This document shows positions 6,660 through 14,432 of a stretch of 49,109 nucleotides of DNA, piece by piece. The translations under genes and the position numbers were made by a program. Source of the DNA: Candidatus Iainarchaeum sp. (GTDB lineage: Archaea > Iainarchaeota > Iainarchaeia > Iainarchaeales > VGJJ01); NCBI GenBank assembly GCA_016867455.1, contig VGJJ01000003.1, positions 1 to 49,109 of the forward strand. The letters are read 5' to 3'. The notes below the pieces were generated by a model. That model was not told the origin of the DNA. It did no database searches and saw only the letters and a program-made list of their open reading frames with translations. Every line of letters starts with the position of its first letter. Within the stretch, counting starts at the first letter, position 1.

Positions 6660-6805
6660 GAGTCGAAGTCACCGAGGAATTGCGTCTCAAATTGTTGGAA
6701 GAAGAATTCAAACTCCGTTCCAAACAACCGACCGCCTGGACGAAAACGAAGTTTCGCCCCTACGCTAATTTCCGTCGACCCAAAACTGAACAAGTCGTGC
6801 AGTAA
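6656..6805 (+). CDS. Small basic protein, 49 residues
   Basis: ATG 6656 follows AAGGGGGTT with ideal spacing and a TATA box lies ~105 bases upstream, so this short gene is likely real. The product (starts MRVEVTEELRLKLLEEEF, ends KTEQVVQ) has an amphipathic helix in its first half and an Arg/Lys/aromatic-rich second half (WTKTKFRPYANFRRP) that could contact nucleic acid. No family is recognised. It is divergent from the acidic gene at 6186-6446. Confidence 0.6.
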   Translation: MRVEVTEELRLKLLEEEFKLRSKQPTAWTKTKFRPYANFRRPKTEQVVQ

Positions 6806-6877
6806 CGCCTTGTTCAACTAATTTCTTTTTCTCTTATTTTTCTTTTTTCAACTTGTAGCACTTTTGTTCACTACTCT

Positions 6878-6886
6878 TAAATATAC
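6878..6886 (+). promoter_or_regulatory. TATA box for the 6905 gene
   Basis: TTAAATATA centred at 6882, 23-26 bases before ATG 6905, indicating a leaderless transcript for the two membrane-protein genes that follow. Confidence 0.6.
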
Positions 6887-6904
6887 GGCATTCGTTTTCA
6901 ACCT

Positions 6905-7357
6905 ATGGAAATCAATCGCATCACAATTGGAATTGCATTGCTCATACTAGTCGGTCTTGCATTCGTATACGTATCTTTGCCTGATGTTTCTCCCACTGCG
7001 CTTGTCTCAGGCACGCTTCCCACGTACAATCCATTCATTGGCAAAGTTACTCACGCGGTGGAGAAAATTTTTGCAAACAATCCGCAAGCAGTCATCGAAC
7101 AATCGAATCGTGTTGGAATTGTTTTGCCGGGCGGAAACTCGGTACAATTCGCAAATGATGCTGCTTCAACCAAACAAGATGTTGTTATCATTCTCAACGC
7201 GTCCACGAATACATTGACACAATTCAACACGTATCCGACGTTTGTTGATAATCAATTCACTTACATTCCCGTTGAACAGCTTTCGAGTGAGGGGCCCTAC
7301 GTCAAAGCTCTTTATCCAAACGGATTATACTTAATGCCCATTGATGTGGGGTCATAA
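6905..7357 (+). CDS. Membrane-anchored extracytoplasmic protein
   Basis: 150 residues with one N-terminal transmembrane helix (~8-26, 'TIGIALLILVGLAFVYV') and an outside domain of ~120 residues. The domain is mixed alpha/beta with a polar, Asn/Thr-rich composition (for example 'VVIILNASTNTLTQFNTYP') and no cysteine. No known family. The start is fixed by a TATA box 26 bases upstream. The next gene starts 2 bases after its stop, so the two form an operon and probably act together at the membrane. Confidence 0.7.
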   Translation: MEINRITIGIALLILVGLAFVYVSLPDVSPTALVSGTLPTYNPFIGKVTHAVEKIFANNPQAVIEQSNRVGIVLPGGNSVQFANDAASTKQDVVIILNASTNTLTQFNTYPTFVDNQFTYIPVEQLSSEGPYVKALYPNGLYLMPIDVGS

Positions 7358-7359
7358 TC

Positions 7360-7740
7360 ATGCGCACCAACGAATGGTATTTTTCCATTATCATTATTTC
7401 AATTACCTACTTTTCTTTCGCATTCTTGTCTGCGTTTCGTCTTCCTATTTTGCTTGTTTTTTCATTCATCTTCTCTGTTATGATTGCGCGTGACGAAACG
7501 CGTTTGGGACGAGTCGTACTACAAACGATTGTCCCTATCCTCATTAGTATTGTGCTACTTTTTTCTCTCAGTATTATTTATTCCTCCCTTTCGGGAGAAC
7601 TTGTTCTTCAGTCTTCTCAAATGTCTCACGTCGCATTGGGTTTTTTGTCCATGCTTTTGTTTGGGCTGATTTTGGGAGCACCTCTTGCGTGGTTGGGGGC
7701 GCGCTCACGCTTGGCTGATTATTTAATTCAGCGGGATTAA
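7360..7740 (+). CDS. Four-helix membrane protein
   Basis: 126 residues with about four hydrophobic segments (~8-25, 28-44, 55-75, 92-112) and a short basic C-terminus. No family is recognised; the layout resembles small integral membrane proteins of the GtrA or DUF-type kind, but no motif supports that. Its last 167 bases overlap the 3' end of the large minus-strand lipoprotein gene on the opposite strand, an unusually long coding overlap. Confidence 0.65.
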   Translation: MRTNEWYFSIIIISITYFSFAFLSAFRLPILLVFSFIFSVMIARDETRLGRVVLQTIVPILISIVLLFSLSIIYSSLSGELVLQSSQMSHVALGFLSMLLFGLILGAPLAWLGARSRLADYLIQRD

Positions 7741-10700
7741 TTATGCGTGGAATTTTTTTCCATTCTATTTCAACGATTTTTTTCTTTTTCCACTCGTTAA
7801 AACCAATCCACCCACCTACAAGTATAATGACCCCCATCAGAGGCCACACTTCGTTTGGAAGGGCAGAGAATCCTGTTATCTTATTGCTATTCAAATAGTT
7901 CAATACATTTTGAGAAATGTAAATGCTTTTTCCATATTCTCCATTCTTGAGTGCTTGTTGTGCTTTCTCATTCGCTTCTACCACTTCGTCTTTGCCTGAT
8001 CGTTCGGCTTCAATAGTCAATATGTTTATTCGTTCCGTGGAATCGTTTCTCATTTCTCGCAATGCTTTGATTAATTCTATTGATATTTTCTCTGTTATTG
8101 CTTGTTTTTCTATCCAGTCACTTTCAACAAGTGTCCATTCCTCTGAAAGTTTTTCCGTGCTTAATTTTTCTTTTTTGCTGACCATTTTTTCAACTATTTT
8201 TTCATACGATGCAATATCTTTTTTGAACTGACTAATTATTTCATTGGTTAGTGGACAAACAAAATTGACTTGAATAAGTTTTTCGCAACCAATTTTTGTG
8301 CTTTTTTCGTATTCCTCAACTAATTTTCTCACTTCTGATAATGCCTTCGTTGCGTTTGTTAGCTTTTCATCATCTTTAATAGTGGTTTTAACTTTTTCTG
8401 GAGTCGTTTGTCGTTGCTGTGTGTTTGCGATAATGCTTCGCAGTTTCTGTTCATCCATTTTTTGTACCGCCTCCTCCCCCGCTAACAATAATTCATCACT
8501 CAATCCTTGTTCCGCGCTCTTTGTTTTGATTTTTTCCCATTCATTTACTAAGTAACTCCATTCTTCGTCTTTTTCGTGCGCCTGCATAATCAATTGGCTC
8601 ACGTCATTCTGTATTTTTATCAGTTGCATCTCTTTTGTTAGTACATTTTTTTCGTTTTGAGTGCGAATAAGATTGTTCATTATTTTTTGGGCAGCCGTCA
8701 CTATTACACTGTGATTATTTTTCAGTAATTGTTCTAATTCGCCGGTTAATCGCAATATATTCGCACTAAACTCTCCGTCGTTTTCTTCTTTTTCAATTCT
8801 TATGAAATAGCTGCGCGTTTGCTTTGCTAGCAAAACTTGCTCGCGCAGTATAATATTGCCACTTGCATCAAGGGTAACGCTCACCGCGTCTCCATTTTCG
8901 TTGATAACGGCTACATTTTCGACAGCGTGGGGGTCTCCATTTACTCCGCTATACGCGGTTGCCACGATTTTTTGTGTTAACTGGTTTTTGACGTGAACAA
9001 GATAATTTTGGATTATTTTTCTATCCAATTTTTCCGTTGATGAAACTGCCGTTTCTATTAAAATGGCAGAAGGAACTTCAATTACTGCGCGTGTAGAGGA
9101 TTGTTTTTCATTTAGGGAGAGAATAATTTTGTTTTTTTCAGGAAAAATAATTTGTGCATCATTTTCGACAAACTGAACGATTCCTCCATCATATTCTTTA
9201 CTCGGTTCCCATTCAGCTTGAATTGGGTAAAAATTAGTTTCTATTATGGCTGTTTTTTCTAACCGTGCACTGTGCCCAAATACTTCTGCATATGTATTTT
9301 CTTTCGTTGCGCGTGCCCCCCAAACGCTTCCTTCGCCTCGTAATTGAACTCCCCCTGCCGGGATGCTTTCTCCCTCAATAATAATGTTTTCTCCGTCGAT
9401 GATTGTGCGATTGTTGCCAATGGTTATCACGTTAGTTAATCCCGGGTTTGGAATGCTGACGACAAATACAAAATCGATTTTTTCGCGCGTGTGCGCAAAA
9501 AGTATTCCTTCAACGCTTGCATTAATTTTTTTTCCAATGATTACCTCTTCCGTGTTTGTCAGTTTCCATGCTGCGTGTTCTGAAAGTTTCTGCAAGTATC
9601 TCGTTGCTTCTTTTTTGACTTCATTTTCTACTATATTCCATTCATTTTTTTTCTTACTCCATTCTTCTCTCGTCAATGGATTTGACAATTCAGTCACTTG
9701 CACTATTTTTTGAATATTTTTGTGAATACTTTCTTCTTCATTTGGAAAATCGGTGGCGGCTAACTGCAAAATTTTTCTGATTTCGTTCAGGCGTTTTTTT
9801 TGTTCACTCATTTCTTTGGCGTGCTCACTATTTTCATACGACCATTTTGCATTTGTATTCGCGTTTTCACAGCTTGCCTCGCTTTCAATTCCTGAATAGT
9901 ACTCAAACCACTCTCTCGGAGTTGCCTCTACACCGAGTGCGCGCTCCCATTGATTTAGCTTCTTGACACATTCTTGCATTTGGATTTCTTTCGATCGATT
10001 TTTTTCATCCAGCAGCAGAGTATTTTGTGATAGGACGTTAGCAAATGCTTCCAGACACGGGGTGTTTGCCGTAATTTGTTCTTGTGCGCTTATTTTATTC
10101 ATTATTTCTAAACACACTTCATCCCGGTTTTCGTTTTGCTTCTCCCTATTTTCTATTTTTTGCTCGAGTTGTGTTATTTTTCGTTCAAGATTTCTCCATT
10201 TCTTAATGCGCATTCCAATCGGGGTCGTATTTTCATTCCCGGCAGTAATTAATTCATTTGTTTCACTTTCAATCGCGATTATTTCATTTTCAGAAATAGT
10301 TTCGGTGGGTAAAACAATTTTTCCTGTTGATTTCAACCACGCGTTCATCTCTTTTTCAATTACTTTCCACTCGCTATCGTTTTCGGACACTTTTTCCCAT
10401 TTTTCGCGCAAAACAGCTGCCTGCGCGGTCATTGTGATTTGTCTTTTTTTTTCATCCTCTTTTAGTGTGCGCAGTTCATCTTCTAATCGGCGAATACTTG
10501 ACCAGATACTAGAAATAATTCCATTTTCGGGGCCCACTACCTGTTCGATGTGTGTTAACGTTTCATTCGCTCGTATCTTTCCTATTAATTGTAGTGCTTT
10601 AGACGATTCCTTTTTTCCATTAATAGAAACGAGTGCCCCTTGCCACAGCGGAGAAAGTGCGATAATCCCTCTAGCGTCATTCTTAGCTTGGATTTGTACG

Positions 10701-11362
10701 CCTGTTTTGTAAACGTCAAAGAGCGTGTTCCATGTAATTTGATACGGATTTTTTTTCGCTCCTAAAATAGTTGTGACAATATTTTCAAAATAGTTGATTG
10801 TATTTTCTTGTTGGGCCCCCCATTCGCTTACGGAATTGCCCGTTGTAATTTCTTGGTATTTTTTGGCTAAATCAGCATATGATTCGTACGCTTTCGTATC
10901 TTTAATCTCAACTAATTGTTGTTTTTCAGCTTCCCGGATGGCTTTCTCTAGTGCTTGGTAGGTTTGGCGCTGTGCTTCCTCGCTGGCCTTTAATGCCCAT
11001 TGAATTTCAGACGCAGCCTGCATTGCTCTTGGTAATATTGATTCCACTTTCATCGTGCTGCATGACTCATGTACTTGATCAATGGCTTTGCTTGCCTTCG
11101 TGATGGCTTTCCACGCTGTGTTTATTTTTTTTCGCGCAACTATATCTTCTGCTCCAACACTTAAATGGGTAAATATTTTTCGCGGAGAGAAATCGTTTAG
11201 TTTCGATTCACATTCTAATTCGGTTTCACACGCAGGTATGAATGATTGTTGTGTGCTGGTTGAGAGTAAACACTCATTGGTTTCTATTGGTGTTAGTTTT
11301 CCTTCAATACAACCCGTAACTCCTATGAGTAAAATGAATATGATTTGCGCAATGCCTTTCAT
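7574..11362 (-). CDS. Giant coiled-coil lipoprotein, 1262 residues
   Basis: The N-terminus is a lipoprotein signal with a GVTGC lipobox (Cys18). Residues ~25-640 are mainly charged helices and coiled coil. A beta-rich middle section (~650-880, around 'FVFVVSIPNPGLTNVITIG' and 'TRAVIEVPSAILIETAV') resembles extracellular Ig-like or adhesin domains. A second helical/coiled-coil part follows (~890-1170), then one transmembrane helix (~1183-1202, 'WPLMGVIILVGGWIGFNEW') and a basic tail. So both ends are membrane-linked and the bulk is outside. No family is recognised. Repeated xWxxxE patterns in the helices suggest a repeat unit. Its end overlaps the convergent gene at 7360-7740 by 167 bases. Possible roles: surface filament, periplasm-like spacer or cell-contact protein. 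Confidence 0.8.
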   Translation of the reverse strand: MKGIAQIIFILLIGVTGCIEGKLTPIETNECLLSTSTQQSFIPACETELECESKLNDFSPRKIFTHLSVGAEDIVARKKINTAWKAITKASKAIDQVHESCSTMKVESILPRAMQAASEIQWALKASEEAQRQTYQALEKAIREAEKQQLVEIKDTKAYESYADLAKKYQEITTGNSVSEWGAQQENTINYFENIVTTILGAKKNPYQITWNTLFDVYKTGVQIQAKNDARGIIALSPLWQGALVSINGKKESSKALQLIGKIRANETLTHIEQVVGPENGIISSIWSSIRRLEDELRTLKEDEKKRQITMTAQAAVLREKWEKVSENDSEWKVIEKEMNAWLKSTGKIVLPTETISENEIIAIESETNELITAGNENTTPIGMRIKKWRNLERKITQLEQKIENREKQNENRDEVCLEIMNKISAQEQITANTPCLEAFANVLSQNTLLLDEKNRSKEIQMQECVKKLNQWERALGVEATPREWFEYYSGIESEASCENANTNAKWSYENSEHAKEMSEQKKRLNEIRKILQLAATDFPNEEESIHKNIQKIVQVTELSNPLTREEWSKKKNEWNIVENEVKKEATRYLQKLSEHAAWKLTNTEEVIIGKKINASVEGILFAHTREKIDFVFVVSIPNPGLTNVITIGNNRTIIDGENIIIEGESIPAGGVQLRGEGSVWGARATKENTYAEVFGHSARLEKTAIIETNFYPIQAEWEPSKEYDGGIVQFVENDAQIIFPEKNKIILSLNEKQSSTRAVIEVPSAILIETAVSSTEKLDRKIIQNYLVHVKNQLTQKIVATAYSGVNGDPHAVENVAVINENGDAVSVTLDASGNIILREQVLLAKQTRSYFIRIEKEENDGEFSANILRLTGELEQLLKNNHSVIVTAAQKIMNNLIRTQNEKNVLTKEMQLIKIQNDVSQLIMQAHEKDEEWSYLVNEWEKIKTKSAEQGLSDELLLAGEEAVQKMDEQKLRSIIANTQQRQTTPEKVKTTIKDDEKLTNATKALSEVRKLVEEYEKSTKIGCEKLIQVNFVCPLTNEIISQFKKDIASYEKIVEKMVSKKEKLSTEKLSEEWTLVESDWIEKQAITEKISIELIKALREMRNDSTERINILTIEAERSGKDEVVEANEKAQQALKNGEYGKSIYISQNVLNYLNSNKITGFSALPNEVWPLMGVIILVGGWIGFNEWKKKKIVEIEWKKIPRIINPAELNNQPSVSAPPTTQEVLPKSAQTKAWTKNPMRRETFEKTEEQVLPKGRNK

Positions 11363-11438
11363 GACTCTCTTGGTTGCGCGGTCGGATTATAAAACTAGGG
11401 AAAATTTTTGAATTTTATTTAGCCGATTCACTTTTTTT

Positions 11439-11696
11439 TCAAGTGCACTCGTCTATTGCTGCCTTTCCGTGATTTTCTTGAATTCCGCTTACCAGGCAGT
11501 CTACCTGTTCTTTGAGTAGTTTGTTCTGCTGCTGGATGGTTTCCGTGTTAGAAACCAAAAGTGCTTTTTCAGGGGCTATCCAGGGAGATAATGCGTCCGC
11601 GGCATACGCTCCGATGATTATTCCTATTACGATAAGTCCAATTCCCACCATCATTTTGCCTGAAATGCCTTTCCTTTCGTGATTTTCATTACTCAT
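11439..11696 (-). CDS. Small single-pass membrane protein
   Basis: 85 residues: a short basic N-terminus, one transmembrane helix (~14-32, 'MMVGIGLIVIGIIIGAYAA'), then an outside domain with a short coiled coil ('TIQQQNKLLKEQVDCLVSG') and two cysteines. No family is recognised. It lies 76 bases upstream of, and in the same direction as, the giant lipoprotein, so it may be its partner. Divergent from the gene starting at 11757. Confidence 0.65.
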   Translation of the reverse strand: MSNENHERKGISGKMMVGIGLIVIGIIIGAYAADALSPWIAPEKALLVSNTETIQQQNKLLKEQVDCLVSGIQENHGKAAIDECT

Positions 11697-11756
11697 ACGT
11701 GTTCACTCACTCCAAATGGATGGGCGATTAATAATCCCTTTGGTTTTGCCTCTTGT

Positions 11757-12146
11757 ATGCGTGAACGCTGGTTCGCTTTTCTGCTGACGCACCCCATGGG
11801 CGCCACGCTTTACTTAAGAGATCATTTTCCGCGCGTTCGTTTTCATATTGAAAAACGTCTCATTCGCGGTAACACGATGCATCGTTGGATTCGCTTCGAT
11901 TTGGACGGGAAAACTATCCTCCGCGCTCGCTCTGCCGTTAATTTACAACTTTCTAATCCTCGCGTGGCAGAACTCCTGCGCACAACCGATGAGCCCATCG
12001 GTGCGATTGTAAAAAAATTCCGTGTTAAACGCACGCGGCTCAAATCCACGACACGCAGCCGATCATTTCACTTCATAGGCGATTTGCACGCGCGCGTGCA
12101 TGAACGATTTTATCACCTGCCTAAATCGGCTATTGAAAATGAGTAA
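11757..12146 (+). CDS. Chorismate-lyase-like fold protein, copy 1
   Basis: 129 residues from ATG 11757; the frame is open further back to 11679, but alignment with the tandem paralog at 12219-12614 begins here. Both show 'WIRFDLDGKTILRARS', then a LLRTTDEPIGAIVKKFRVKRTR segment and a FHFIGDLHARVHERFYHLP end. The order DG-x-x-ILxARS, then LL-x-T-x-xPIG-x-(I/L), then R-x-(T/F)-R, then FY-x-LP matches the pattern of UbiC chorismate lyases and the archaeal DUF98 group, which cleave chorismate to 4-hydroxybenzoate. This is a pattern-level match only; a UTRA-type ligand-binding domain has the same fold. No signal peptide; cytoplasmic. Confidence 0.6.
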   Translation: MRERWFAFLLTHPMGATLYLRDHFPRVRFHIEKRLIRGNTMHRWIRFDLDGKTILRARSAVNLQLSNPRVAELLRTTDEPIGAIVKKFRVKRTRLKSTTRSRSFHFIGDLHARVHERFYHLPKSAIENE

Positions 12147-12218
12147 TTTTGATTAATATTTTCATTTTTATTTCAATTTCTCCATTTCCTTTATTACTTC
12201 TTTCCTCACTCTATCATC

Positions 12219-12614
12219 ATGCGCCCTCCTGAAAAAAGATGGTATGCTCCCTTATTGAAAAACCCGCAGGGAACGTCTGTTTTCATTCACTCGCTTCTTC
12301 CGACGGCAAAATATGTTTTTGAAAAAATAGAAAAGCGTCCTGGAAAAATTATTCGATATATCCGTTTTGATGTGGATGGCCACACTATCCTGCGTGGACG
12401 TTCTGAAATTGATTTGACGAAAACAAATCCAAAACTCGGCGAATTGTTATCAACCACTCACCAGCCTCTTGCTCCATTGCTTGAAAAGTACCGTGTTCAC
12501 CGCACGCGCGTTCGTTCAACCACGAGAACGAGAGAGTTTCATTTTGTAGGAGAACTGCACGCTAAATTATTTGAACGATTTTATTCTCTTCCGCCTAAAC
12601 AGAAGAAGCGATAG
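12219..12614 (+). CDS. Chorismate-lyase-like fold protein, copy 2
   Basis: 131 residues, paralogous along its length to the gene 72 bases upstream: 'KRWYAPLLKNPQGTSVFIH', 'YIRFDVDGHTILRGRS', LLSTTHQPLAPLLEKYRVHRTRV, FHFVGELHAKLFERFYSLP. In this copy the PIG motif that sits near the substrate in chorismate lyases reads PLA, so the two copies may differ in activity. The basic arginine-rich segment 'VHRTRVRSTTRTREF' is shared. The spacer of 72 bases contains no obvious terminator. Confidence 0.6.
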   Translation: MRPPEKRWYAPLLKNPQGTSVFIHSLLPTAKYVFEKIEKRPGKIIRYIRFDVDGHTILRGRSEIDLTKTNPKLGELLSTTHQPLAPLLEKYRVHRTRVRSTTRTREFHFVGELHAKLFERFYSLPPKQKKR

Positions 12615-12649
12615 CCTTTTTGTATATTTTACTTTTTAAGTTTTTTTTT

Positions 12650-13786
12650 TTATTGTATTACGCCAAAGTCGTGCTCGCTTTCTTTGACGTTTTGCATTCC
12701 TACTGAGTATTTTTCCGCATCGAGATTCTCGGGAGGGTGTGTCACGTTCATTAATTCGAAAAATTTCTCAAAATCAATCCATGTTTTTCCATGAAATTTT
12801 TTCTTCGCGAGCAGTATTACATCGCTTGGCTTGTGCTCGCTGGCTAATTCATATTCATCTTTCAAAAATTCTAATAATTTTAACCCAAATTCTTTCACGT
12901 AATCAAAATCCGGCATCCGTTCACGTGAGAGTCTTTTCTGACTTTCCCCCACGTGCATGTATCCTTTCACTTCTACAAAATCAAAATCTCCTTTTCGTAT
13001 AAGTTTGGCATAATTATCCGGTTCCACATCATTGATTCCTTTAACTACTGTCAATCGCGCCGTTTTACGATATTTTTTTTGCGAAACATTCTCAATGCTT
13101 TGAATATATCTCTCCCAATAGTCCGAAAATAATGGAATGTCTAATTCTTTGAGAATTTTTTGATTGGGTGCATCCAGACTCAAGTATAGTTGTGTAATCG
13201 TCTTCAGTTTTTGGATGGCTTCCGGGTATTGTGCATTCGTCACGATGAACGTGGAAATACGTTGCCGGTGAAATTGTTCGCATAACTCATTAATTTTTGG
13301 ATACGCAATGGGTTCTCCTGTCAAACTCAATGCCACGTGCCCCACGTGCTTGCTTTGTTCAAATGCTTGCTTGGAAACTTTTTCATTACCGCCAAATCCG
13401 GCTAATAACGTATGATGCGCCTGCAAACTTTCGCGCACGATTAATTCAGGGTCGTCCATTTTCCATTCCCATTCTTGCGAAACGGGAGCTTTGCTTCCCC
13501 TCCAACAAAATGAGCAGCGATTTGCGCAACTTAGATTAGGGGACATTTGCATGCATTGGTGGGAGCGAATCCCGTAGAACTTGAACTTGTAACATCCCCC
13601 TTCTCCTCGGAGCATGTTTTTGGTCCACCCGCACACTTTGACGGCGGAGTGGCTTCCCACAAAACGATACTGTTGGTGTTCCAATTCCTTTCGATACGTC
13701 TCCGTGACCTGTGTTTTTTTCCCGGAAATGGGCAATTCTCCCTCTAAAAGGGGTTTTTGGCTCAGAGAATGGGTCATTTTCACCAT
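12650..13786 (-). CDS. taw1: 4-demethylwyosine synthase (TYW1/Taw1), radical SAM
   Basis: 378 residues. Taw1 condenses N1-methylguanosine at position 37 of tRNA-Phe with pyruvate to make the tricyclic 4-demethylwyosine. The radical SAM cluster motif is C87-x3-C91-x2-C94 in SCANRCSFCWRG, and three upstream cysteines (C52, C65, C78) correspond to the second 4Fe-4S cluster of the family. Other signatures are CYKFKFYGIRSHQC, the ALSLTGEPIAYP strand and TNAQYPEAI. Length matches the archaeal enzyme without the flavodoxin domain of eukaryotes. ATG 13786 is used; ATG 13777 is a close alternative. Confidence 0.95.
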   Translation of the reverse strand: MVKMTHSLSQKPLLEGELPISGKKTQVTETYRKELEHQQYRFVGSHSAVKVCGWTKNMLRGEGGCYKFKFYGIRSHQCMQMSPNLSCANRCSFCWRGSKAPVSQEWEWKMDDPELIVRESLQAHHTLLAGFGGNEKVSKQAFEQSKHVGHVALSLTGEPIAYPKINELCEQFHRQRISTFIVTNAQYPEAIQKLKTITQLYLSLDAPNQKILKELDIPLFSDYWERYIQSIENVSQKKYRKTARLTVVKGINDVEPDNYAKLIRKGDFDFVEVKGYMHVGESQKRLSRERMPDFDYVKEFGLKLLEFLKDEYELASEHKPSDVILLAKKKFHGKTWIDFEKFFELMNVTHPPENLDAEKYSVGMQNVKESEHDFGVIQ

Positions 13787-13802
13787 AATAGTGCCTCCAC
13801 AG

Positions 13803-13812
13803 GGTTAAAAAC
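13803..13812 (+). promoter_or_regulatory. TATA-like box for the small GC-rich transcript
   Basis: GGTTAAAAAC centred near 13807 predicts a transcript start near 13833 on the plus strand, within the otherwise empty gap after taw1. Confidence 0.4.
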
Positions 13813-13855
13813 GAGTTTCCGGAACCTTGAAAAAGTCCAAAAAAACAAGGTGGGT

Positions 13856-14005
13856 ATGGACGAAACCCACTCCACCCCGCGACGCCGGATACGCGCTGCT
13901 TCCCCCGCTTCCTTCCGGAGACAAATGGAACGTGAAGCCCTGCGCGATATGCGTCCCGATTCCACTCCCTCCTGGCAGAAAAAGCGACGCGGACACCATC
14001 ATTAG
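13856..14005 (+). CDS. Possible 49-residue Arg-rich protein or structured RNA
   Basis: Between taw1 and the PRC-barrel gene a GC-rich segment carries a TATA-like box at 13803, a frame from ATG 13856 to TAG 14005 and a T9 run at 14009-14017, so a transcript of ~185 bases is likely. The frame would encode a basic peptide (MDETHSTPRRRIRAASPASF..., ending RRGHHH). The start codon lies in the loop of a 6-base GC-rich hairpin (GTGGGT 13850-13855 with ACCCAC 13865-13870), which would hide any ribosome-binding site. That may mean regulated translation or a non-coding RNA. No known RNA family motif was recognised. Confidence 0.4.
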   Translation: MDETHSTPRRRIRAASPASFRRQMEREALRDMRPDSTPSWQKKRRGHHH

Positions 14006-14008
14006 CCC

Positions 14009-14017
14009 TTTTTTTTT
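14009..14017 (+). terminator. T9 terminator of the small transcript
   Basis: An uninterrupted run of nine T follows the stop codon of the 49-codon frame by three bases. Confidence 0.55.
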
Positions 14018-14086
14018 CTAGCGCGTACATAATTTAGAGTGCTCGACCTGGTTTTTCTATCCTTTTGGTTGGTTGTTTGGAAAACG

Positions 14087-14096
14087 TTTTTATATC
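14087..14096 (+). promoter_or_regulatory. TATA box for the PRC-barrel gene at 14137
   Basis: TTTTTATATC centred near 14092 gives a start near 14118, just before the AGGGGGT ribosome-binding site and ATG 14137. Confidence 0.6.
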
Positions 14097-14136
14097 CGCT
14101 TTGCGTTCTTCCCGCACATAGGGGGTTTGTTTAACT

Positions 14137-14406
14137 ATGTACAAGTACGCTATTGCCCGCCAGTTGGCGACCAAACGAGTGATTACGAACCGTGGAGATG
14201 AAGTGGGACGATTGTCTGACTTGCTCGTGGACGAGAATTCGGGGAACATTGAAGCATTAATTGTTGAAGTGGATGCCGAATCCAAGGTCATTAAACGCAT
14301 GAATATGCAAGACCGCGTGATTCAGATTCCTTACGCAGCCGTTACCGCTGTTTCGGATGTTTTCATTGTGGACGAGCGCGAAATCACCTCGTTCGAAGAA
14401 AAGTAA
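14137..14406 (+). CDS. PRC-barrel domain protein, second copy
   Basis: 89 residues forming essentially one PRC barrel: 'ARQLATKRVITNRGDEVGRL', a DLLVDENSGNIEALIVEVD strand pair, a short basic helix and a VIQIPYAAVTAVSDVFIVDE end. Compared with the copy at 4560-4883 it lacks the disordered tail. Archaeal proteins of this size and shape include CdpB-type cell-division factors; the role here is not established. AGGGGGT and a TATA box precede it, indicating its own promoter. It faces the NFACT-like gene tail to tail. Confidence 0.85.
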   Translation: MYKYAIARQLATKRVITNRGDEVGRLSDLLVDENSGNIEALIVEVDAESKVIKRMNMQDRVIQIPYAAVTAVSDVFIVDEREITSFEEK

Positions 14407-14432
14407 CCGGGTTTGTTTCATCACAAACCCCC

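Noticed and set aside
9963-10712. 249-codon frame on the plus strand inside the giant lipoprotein gene
   Set aside because: It is the complement of coiled-coil coding sequence, rich in Ser/Phe, a known shadow pattern of Glu/Lys-rich genes, and has no start signals.
13906-13916. 11-base match (CTTCCCCCGCT) to the 3' end of the initiator tRNA, considered as an attachment site
   Set aside because: The match is shorter than the usual att core, lies far beyond the recombinase, and is expected by chance in GC-rich sequence.
13536-14030. Several long overlapping frames on both strands around the start of taw1
   Set aside because: They arise from GC-rich sequence and are antisense to taw1 or to the small transcript; none has a ribosome-binding site or domain. 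Only the frame at 13856-14005 is kept, with low confidence.
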